Below, piece after piece: positions 38,315 through 42,940 of a DNA stretch of 42,940 nt. The notes beneath the pieces were generated by a model. The model was not told the origin of the DNA. It did not search any database and saw nothing but the letters and a program-made list of their open reading frames with translations. Origin of the DNA: Anaerohalosphaeraceae bacterium (GTDB lineage Bacteria; Planctomycetota; Phycisphaerae; Sedimentisphaerales; Anaerohalosphaeraceae); contig JBBFLK010000025.1 of the NCBI GenBank assembly GCA_037479115.1, positions 1-42,940 on the forward strand, given 5' to 3'. The position numbers and the translations under genes are program-made. The first letter of the stretch is position 1. Each line of letters begins with the position of its first letter.

Positions 38315-39352
38315 TTAGACCGCTTCGGCGAAAGATTTAATTAATTCTTCGGTTTCTTCCCAGCTGATGCAGCTGTCCGTGAGCGAAACGCCGAATTTCA
38401 GGCCGCCGGGCGCCCCGATGCTCTGCTTGCCTTCTTTGAGGAAGCTTTCGAGCATAATGCCTGCGATGCTCTTGTTGCCTGTGCGAATCTGGTCGGCAAT
38501 ATCAAACAGGGCTTCCCGCTGGCGTTTGTGGTTTTTGTGCGAGTTGGCATGACTGCAGTCGATAATGATACCGTTGGGAATCTGGGCTTTTCTGAGCAGC
38601 ACCTCTGCAAAGGCGACATATTCGCTCGTGTAATTCGGCCCGCTCGAGCCGCCCCGCATCACGAGGTGTCCGTATTTGTTCCCGCGGGTCTCCGCAATAA
38701 TCACCTGCCCATTTCGGTCGATTCCGAGGAATGAATGGGCACTCATCGCCGCACGAATCGCATCCAGCGCGATTTCCAGATTGCCGTCTGTGGCGTTCTT
38801 AAACCCGATCGGCATTGACAGACCGCTGGCCATCTGGCGGTGAATCTGCGATTCGGATGTGCGGGCGCCGATGGCCGCCCAGGTAATGAACTCGGCCAAG
38901 TATTGCGGTACAATCGGGTCCAGAAATTCCGTCGCCGCAGGCAGTCCCATCGAGGTGATTTCCGACAAAATCAATCGCGATTGGCGAATGCCGTTTTCAA
39001 TATCATATGAGCCGTCCAGGTGCGGGTCGTACAGCATTCCTTTCCAGCCGAGCGTGGTGCGCGGTTTTTCAAAATAGGTTCGCATAATCAGCAGCAGTTT
39101 GTCGGCTACCTCATCCTGAAGCCGGCGCAGCCGGCGGGCATACTCCAGAGAGGCCTCCACATCGTGCAGACTGCACGGCCCCGTAATGACAATCCGCCGA
39201 CGGTCCCGTCCGGTCAAAATCGCCTCGACAGCCCTGCGGGACACCGCCACCACATGCGCCTGGGATTCCGTCTGAGGGATTTCCTCTTTGAGCTGACCGG
39301 GTGTAATCAGCGGCTTAAAACAGCGTATATTAAGATTATCTGTATGTTCCAT
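38315..39352 (-). CDS. 3-deoxy-7-phosphoheptulonate synthase (DAHP synthase, AroF/G/H type)
   Basis: This enzyme condenses phosphoenolpyruvate and erythrose 4-phosphate, the first step of the shikimate pathway for aromatic amino acids. The 345-residue length matches the class I alpha enzymes of E. coli (AroF/G/H). Family blocks are clear: ITGPCSLHD, MRTYFEKPRTTLGWKGMLYD, LPAATEFLDPIVPQY, IGARTSESQIHRQMASGLSMPIGFKN, and IIDCSHANSHKNHKRQ. The ATG at 39352 is chosen; a TTG at 39382 is farther from family starts. A promoter with TATAAT lies at 39382-39410. It is divergent from the ACT-domain gene, which is small enough to be an unrelated regulator. Which of the three paralogous names applies cannot be decided. 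Confidence 0.96.
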   Translation of the reverse strand: MEHTDNLNIRCFKPLITPGQLKEEIPQTESQAHVVAVSRRAVEAILTGRDRRRIVITGPCSLHDVEASLEYARRLRRLQDEVADKLLLIMRTYFEKPRTTLGWKGMLYDPHLDGSYDIENGIRQSRLILSEITSMGLPAATEFLDPIVPQYLAEFITWAAIGARTSESQIHRQMASGLSMPIGFKNATDGNLEIALDAIRAAMSAHSFLGIDRNGQVIIAETRGNKYGHLVMRGGSSGPNYTSEYVAFAEVLLRKAQIPNGIIIDCSHANSHKNHKRQREALFDIADQIRTGNKSIAGIMLESFLKEGKQSIGAPGGLKFGVSLTDSCISWEETEELIKSFAEAV

Positions 39353-39381
39353 AGGTCCTATCGTTTCTTCAGAAGGAAACA

Positions 39382-39410
39382 ATTATAGCACAAATCCGTC
39401 CAAAGAGCAA
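39382..39410 (-). promoter_or_regulatory. sigma70 promoter of the DAHP synthase gene
   Basis: Reading the minus strand: TTGCTC (39410-39405), a 17-base spacer and TATAAT (39387-39382). The -10 hexamer is about 30 bases before the start codon. Confidence 0.7.
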
Positions 39411-39515
39411 GAGCCCGGCTCCGGCGGCTTTTCATCAGCATTTTTCTGGATAAACCGGAAAAACCGACTATAATAGACCGGTGAAAGCAGGAATTGTCTC
39501 AGGAAGGACGTGTGT

Positions 39516-39821
39516 ATGGTCTCTCGAAAGAGTGAGAAAAAGAAGGTTTCCCAAATCTGCATTGTCACTGTCACCGGCAAAGACAAAGTCGGCATCATCG
39601 CCCGGATTGCCAATACGATGGCCAAAGCCAATATCAATATCATCGATGTCAGCCAGCGGATTATGGAAGACTACTTTGTAATGACGATGGCCATCGACAT
39701 CACGGAGGCGACCATTGAACTGGAAAAACTCCAGGCCCAGCTGAACAAAATTGCCCGCCAGATGGACCTGACCATCACCCTCCAGCACGAAAACATCTTC
39801 AAAATGATGCATCGCGTCTGA
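39516..39821 (+). CDS. ACT-domain protein (UPF0237 type)
   Basis: A 101-residue cytosolic protein consisting of a single ACT fold: SQICIVTVTGKDKVGIIARIANTMAKANINIIDVSQRIM followed by the second strand DYFVMTMAIDI (cited in part). Such stand-alone ACT proteins are thought to bind an amino acid or small ligand and modulate a partner; it is related to the GcvR/UPF0237 group. ATG 39516 follows GGAAGG at eight to nine bases. A TATAAT at 39469-39474 may be its -10, but no clear -35 fits. It lies 87 bases upstream of cas1, so cas1 could be transcribed from the same promoter; the link with CRISPR is probably positional only. The divergent neighbour makes DAHP, which hints at aromatic amino acid sensing. 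Confidence 0.9.
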   Translation: MVSRKSEKKKVSQICIVTVTGKDKVGIIARIANTMAKANINIIDVSQRIMEDYFVMTMAIDITEATIELEKLQAQLNKIARQMDLTITLQHENIFKMMHRV

Positions 39822-39908
39822 CCCCGCCCGACGTCGGCCCTCCTGTGAACTCTTTGGACCGATTTGCCGATAGGCACCCAAGCAGAACGAGCAGGAACGG
39901 GGTGTCGG

Positions 39909-40916
39909 ATGGGCACAGTGTATCTGCAGGAACAGGGGGCCAAAGTCTCCAGACAGGGGCGTCGGCTGCTGGTTTCCAAAGAGGACCAGCCGCTGCTGTC
40001 GATTCCGGTCCACCGCCTTCAGCGGCTGGTGATTATCGGACGAATCCAGCTGACGGCTTCGGCGCTGGCATTGCTGCTGGACCGGGGTGTTTCTGTGGTT
40101 TTGCTGACCGCTCGGGGCCAGGTCCGGGGGACGCTGCTTCCGCCGGACAGTCCCCGTACCGAGCTGCGGCGCCGTCAGTATGCCCTGGCCGGAGAGCCGG
40201 CTGAGACCCTGCTGTTCTGTCAGGAGCTTGTCCGGGCCAAGGCCGCTTCCGCGGCCAATGTTATCAGACGCTATGCGTACAACCATCGCCATTCTGAGCT
40301 GACGAAAGCGTCGGAGGAGATTCTCCAGACAGCCGCCCGGGTGGACGAACAGCCCACTGTCGATGCGGTGCGGGGCATCGAAGGCCTGCTCGGCAGAATG
40401 TATTTTCAGGCCCTTGTTGAAATTTTTCATTCGCTCGAGATGGATTTTGGAGGTCGGGTCCGCCGCCCGCCGGCTGACCCGGTCAATGCCTGCCTGTCTT
40501 ATGTGTATATGCTCCTGACTGCGCTGGCGCATAACGCCCTGCAGGCGACTCACCTGGACCCTTACTGCGGAATCATGCATGCTTCGATTCGGAATGCTCC
40601 GGCGCTGACGTTTGATTTTGTCGAGCAGTTCCGACAACCGATAGCGGACCGGTTTGTGATGCTTCTGTTTAACAAAAAAATCCTGCAGAAAGCGGACTTT
40701 CAGGTCGGCAGGGGGCAGCCGGCACCGGTTCTTTTGTCCGATGCGGCCCGAAAACGGCTGATTGCCGAATGGGAAACGTATCTGCATACCCCGCAGCGGC
40801 TGATGGAAAAACGCGAACCGCTCAGTCCGTTTTCGCTGATTTTCGAGCAGGCCGAAGAGCTGGAAAAGTCGATTCGGTCCGGGCGAATGTATCGCTTTTA
40901 TCGGCTGTGTCTGTAG
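39909..40916 (+). CDS. cas1: CRISPR-associated endonuclease Cas1
   Basis: Cas1 is the metal-dependent integrase which, with Cas2, inserts new spacers at the leader end of the array. The 335-residue protein has an N-terminal beta domain (VYLQEQGAKVSRQGRRLLV) and the helical catalytic domain with metal ligands E158 in GIEGLLGR, H224 in IMHA and acidic residues D236/E239 in LTFDFVEQFR; CQELVRAKAASAANVIRRY is also typical. The start is ATG 39909, since MGTVYLQEQG is the family start; an upstream extension to 39864 has no homology. It is 12 bases before cas2. No cas4, reverse transcriptase or effector gene adjoins it within the window. Subtype cannot be settled from Cas1 alone. Confidence 0.96.
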   Translation: MGTVYLQEQGAKVSRQGRRLLVSKEDQPLLSIPVHRLQRLVIIGRIQLTASALALLLDRGVSVVLLTARGQVRGTLLPPDSPRTELRRRQYALAGEPAETLLFCQELVRAKAASAANVIRRYAYNHRHSELTKASEEILQTAARVDEQPTVDAVRGIEGLLGRMYFQALVEIFHSLEMDFGGRVRRPPADPVNACLSYVYMLLTALAHNALQATHLDPYCGIMHASIRNAPALTFDFVEQFRQPIADRFVMLLFNKKILQKADFQVGRGQPAPVLLSDAARKRLIAEWETYLHTPQRLMEKREPLSPFSLIFEQAEELEKSIRSGRMYRFYRLCL

Positions 40917-40928
40917 AGAATCTCGAGA

Positions 40929-41204
40929 ATGTTTGTCGTGATTGCCTATGACTGTACGGATGATAAAAGGCGGCTGAGGGTCGCCAAGACGCTGCTTGAC
41001 TACGGCGACCGGGTTCAATACAGTGTCTTTGAAGCGGACCTGGACGGACCGCTTTTGAAAGAAATGATGCAGCGGCTGGCTCAGATTATCAATCCGCAGG
41101 AGGATTCCGTGCGGATATACCATATATGCCGCAACTGCCTTGAAAAAACACAATTTCAGGGACAAGGGCACTTGACACAGCAAGAGACATTCTTTATAAT
41201 CTGA
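40929..41204 (+). CDS. cas2: CRISPR-associated protein Cas2
   Basis: Cas2 is the small ferredoxin-fold dimer that bridges two Cas1 dimers during spacer capture. The 91-residue product has the typical N-terminal strand FVVIAYDCTDDKRRLRVAKTL with the conserved D8, then DYGDRVQYSVFEADLDG and a last strand RIYHICRNC. The ATG at 40929 lies 12 bases after cas1, so the two genes are probably co-transcribed. Unusually, its last ~33 bases contain a perfect sigma70 promoter (41172-41200) whose sequence is also coding (LTQQETFFII). It is followed by the leader and array with the usual cas1-cas2-leader-repeat order. Confidence 0.96.
   Translation: MFVVIAYDCTDDKRRLRVAKTLLDYGDRVQYSVFEADLDGPLLKEMMQRLAQIINPQEDSVRIYHICRNCLEKTQFQGQGHLTQQETFFII
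41172..41200 (+). promoter_or_regulatory. consensus sigma70 promoter for the CRISPR leader, inside cas2
   Basis: TTGACA (41172-41177), a 17-base spacer and TATAAT (41195-41200), all perfect matches to consensus. It lies within the last codons of cas2 (stop 41202-41204) and faces the array. Transcription would begin near 41207, about 160 bases before the first repeat. Confidence 0.85.
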
Positions 41205-41368
41205 GAAAATCGATTACAGAAAACTTGTAAGTTTCGGTCTTTCAAAAGTTTATAGAGATTTTGGCCTTTGGGAGGGCACAAAAAAATTGCCGAAAAAGGC
41301 CCTCAAAGAGGGGGTTACAGTTTTTGCCTTTGCAACCCCTTGAAAACAAAAGACTTGCAAAGGCCGGT
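41205..41368 (+). other. CRISPR leader
   Basis: A 164-bp non-coding stretch between the cas2 stop and the first repeat, with AT-rich start and A/T runs typical of leaders. It holds a small inverted repeat CCCTC-AAA-GAGGG (about 41310-41322) and GGGGTT...AACCCC that may fold in the transcript. CTTGCA, the first six bases of the repeat, occurs at 41354-41359, 15 bases ahead of repeat 1. Confidence 0.8.
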
Positions 41369-42922
41369 CTTGCATTTTTTCCCTGATGAATAAGGGATTG
41401 AAACCTGATCGGTTTCGACATCATGGCAGCCGTACACATTGATCTTGCATTTTTTCCCTGATGAATAAGGGATTGAAACGGCGTCGAGAGAATCCGAATC
41501 TTGTAACCGCGCGTGATGGACTTGCATTTTTTCCCTGATGAATAAGGGATTGAAACTCTACACCGCCGTCCGCGAAGGGCTGAAGATCGATATCGACTTG
41601 CATTTTTTCCCTGATGAATAAGGGATTGAAACTTGCAAAGTTTCTTTCGCTATGCGGATTTGGTGTTTTAACGCTTGCATTTTTTCCCTGATGAATAAGG
41701 GATTGAAACCGCCGCCTGCGGATAAGGACTGGCGGAGGCCAGCCCCGGCCTTGCATTTTTTCCCTGATGAATAAGGGATTGAAACCCGAGCCAGAATCTC
41801 TTCGGGCGGAGTCGCTGGACTATCTTGCATTTTTTCCCTGATGAATAAGGGATTGAAACCTCAAACCGCCCACAAACATCACATAAAATCCCATACTCTT
41901 GCATTTTTTCCCTGATGAATAAGGGATTGAAACCCCTCCATTTCAGGCAAGCCTGGACAGGCTGGTCTTCAATCTTGCATTTTTTCCCTGATGAATAAGG
42001 GATTGAAACACAAACTTTTCTCTAATGTCCGTTGCCCACTTGATTTGTTTTTCTTGCATTTTTTCCCTGATGAATAAGGGATTGAAACATCAAGTTGTTC
42101 TGTCTTTAAACGCACAGCGCCTCGATGACCCTTGCATTTTTTCCCTGATGAATAAGGGATTGAAACCGTAATTTCCATTCCCGTCCACCATATGCTGTCC
42201 ATAACTTGCATTTTTTCCCTGATGAATAAGGGATTGAAACAGTTCTATTTCTTGGAGCATTGGACACGTCTGTTAAAAACTTGCATTTTTTCCCTGATGA
42301 ATAAGGGATTGAAACTTTTTCAGGGGGAAGTAGATGTTTTGGACAAAGGCCAGAGACTTGCATTTTTTCCCTGATGAATAAGGGATTGAAACCGTAATTT
42401 CCATTCCCGTCCACCATATGCTGTCCATAACTTGCATTTTTTCCCTGATGAATAAGGGATTGAAACTTTTTCAGGGGGAAGTAGATGTTTTGGACAAAGG
42501 CCAGAGACTTGCATTTTTTCCCTGATGAATAAGGGATTGAAACCGTAATTTCCATTCCCGTCCACCATATGCTGTCCATAACTTGCATTTTTTCCCTGAT
42601 GAATAAGGGATTGAAACTTTTTTGCCGCTGTGCTCCCGTTCTTTGCGGATATAGGACTTGCATTTTTTCCCTGATGAATAAGGGATTGAAACTTCAGAAC
42701 TGTTCCAAATGCCGTTTCAGCCATATGATATCTTGCATTTTTTCCCTGATGAATAAGGGATTGAAACAAGTTTGTTTTAAAAAAGAAGTGTTCCTGCGGC
42801 TGTTCCTCTCTTGCATTTTTTCCCTGATGAATAAGGGATTGAAACCCCACTGGCTGTGGGGGGGACGTTTGGGAATGGCACATCAACTTGCATTTTTTCC
42901 CTGATGAATAAGGGATTGAAAC
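41369..42922 (+). CRISPR. CRISPR array, 21 identical 36-nt repeats, continuing past the window
   Basis: The repeat starts CTTGCATTTTTTCCC and ends AAGGGATTGAAAC, has a short internal inverted repeat (TCCCT/AGGGA), and is identical in all 21 copies. Repeats start at 41369, 41444, 41521, 41597, 41674, 41750, 41824, 41898, 41974, 42053, 42131, 42205, 42280, 42357, 42431, 42508, 42582, 42657, 42732, 42810 and 42887. There are 20 complete spacers of 38-43 bases plus a partial one (42923 to the end). The ATTGAAAC end gives the eight-base 5' handle of type I/III crRNAs when read on the plus strand, which fits the promoter side. Spacers 11, 14 and 16 are identical (38 nt), as are 13 and 15 (41 nt). 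No effector genes are in the window. Confidence 0.98.
42316..42617 (+). repeat. perfect 151-bp tandem duplication inside the CRISPR array
   Basis: Bases 42316-42466 (spacer 13, repeat, spacer 14, repeat) are repeated without a difference at 42467-42617 (spacer 15, repeat, spacer 16, repeat). Spacer 14 is also identical to spacer 11 (42167-42204), upstream of the block. Confidence 0.97.
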
Positions 42923-42940
42923 CAGGCAGCGGCCAGTCTC

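Noticed and set aside
41242-42904. Open frames running through the CRISPR array on both strands
   Set aside because: They are translations of the 36-base repeat, producing a repeated NPLFIREKMQ or SLMNKGLK peptide; the array explains them.

Overview
The window most likely comes from a Planctomycetota bacterium of the class Phycisphaerae (inference). The clues are three large prepilin-type proteins with an [14 protein letters not shown]-type N-terminus, secreted CAZymes carrying dockerin-like modules of the 'D.N.D..VD..DL..F...WL' type, and many large fused polysaccharide-active enzymes. Apart from the first ~1.4 kb, which is visibly AT-rich and looks acquired, the DNA is moderately GC-rich.

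Layout. (1) 1-1400: AT-rich edge with the broken 3' end of a DUF2075 (ATPase/helicase-like) gene and two small overlapping unknown genes on the minus strand. (2) 1530-7260: housekeeping and small-molecule genes: a GAF-like protein, ligA, nadD (3' overlap with ligA), a 23-residue lysine-rich micro-gene with its own promoter and terminator, a zinc nucleoside deaminase and a nitrilase-family hydrolase. (3) 7254-36143: a large pectin / rhamnogalacturonan utilisation region. A XylR-type AraC regulator (minus) diverges from a plus-strand run: prepilin-like protein, Gfo/Idh/MocA oxidoreductase, esterase-pectinesterase-GH95 triple fusion, GH28-GH105 fusion, DUF4450 giant, second GH28, PL10-CE12 fusion, two more prepilin-like proteins, a secreted modular dockerin protein and a PL1 pectate lyase. 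An SSS-family sodium symporter (minus) and a GH43 enzyme follow. (4) 36198-39821: a LOG-like TIGR00730 protein, a LacI-type regulator, DAHP synthase (aroF/G/H type) and an ACT-domain protein. (5) 39909-42940: cas1, cas2, a leader, and a CRISPR array with 21 identical 36-nt repeats running to the window edge.

How the genes work together. The region encodes nearly everything needed to strip and depolymerise pectin: deacetylation (esterase, CE12), demethylation (CE8), backbone cleavage (PL1, PL10, two GH28), unsaturated oligomer hydrolysis (GH105), side-chain removal (GH95, GH43, possibly DUF4450), uptake (SSS symporter) and sugar oxidation (Gfo/Idh/MocA), with a XylR-type and a LacI-type regulator at either side. 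A motif TTGCGC(A/G)AAAT occurs twice in the XylR-prepilin divergent region and once before the third prepilin gene, where a 69-bp element is conserved with exact spacing; it is a candidate operator for the region.

Most notable: the promoter that probably drives the CRISPR array is a consensus TTGACA-17-TATAAT inside the 3' end of cas2; the array contains a perfect 151-bp tandem duplication, giving one spacer three times and another twice; a dockerin is inserted inside an FN3-like domain of the PL1 lyase; and two tiny peptide genes have very strong Shine-Dalgarno sequences.
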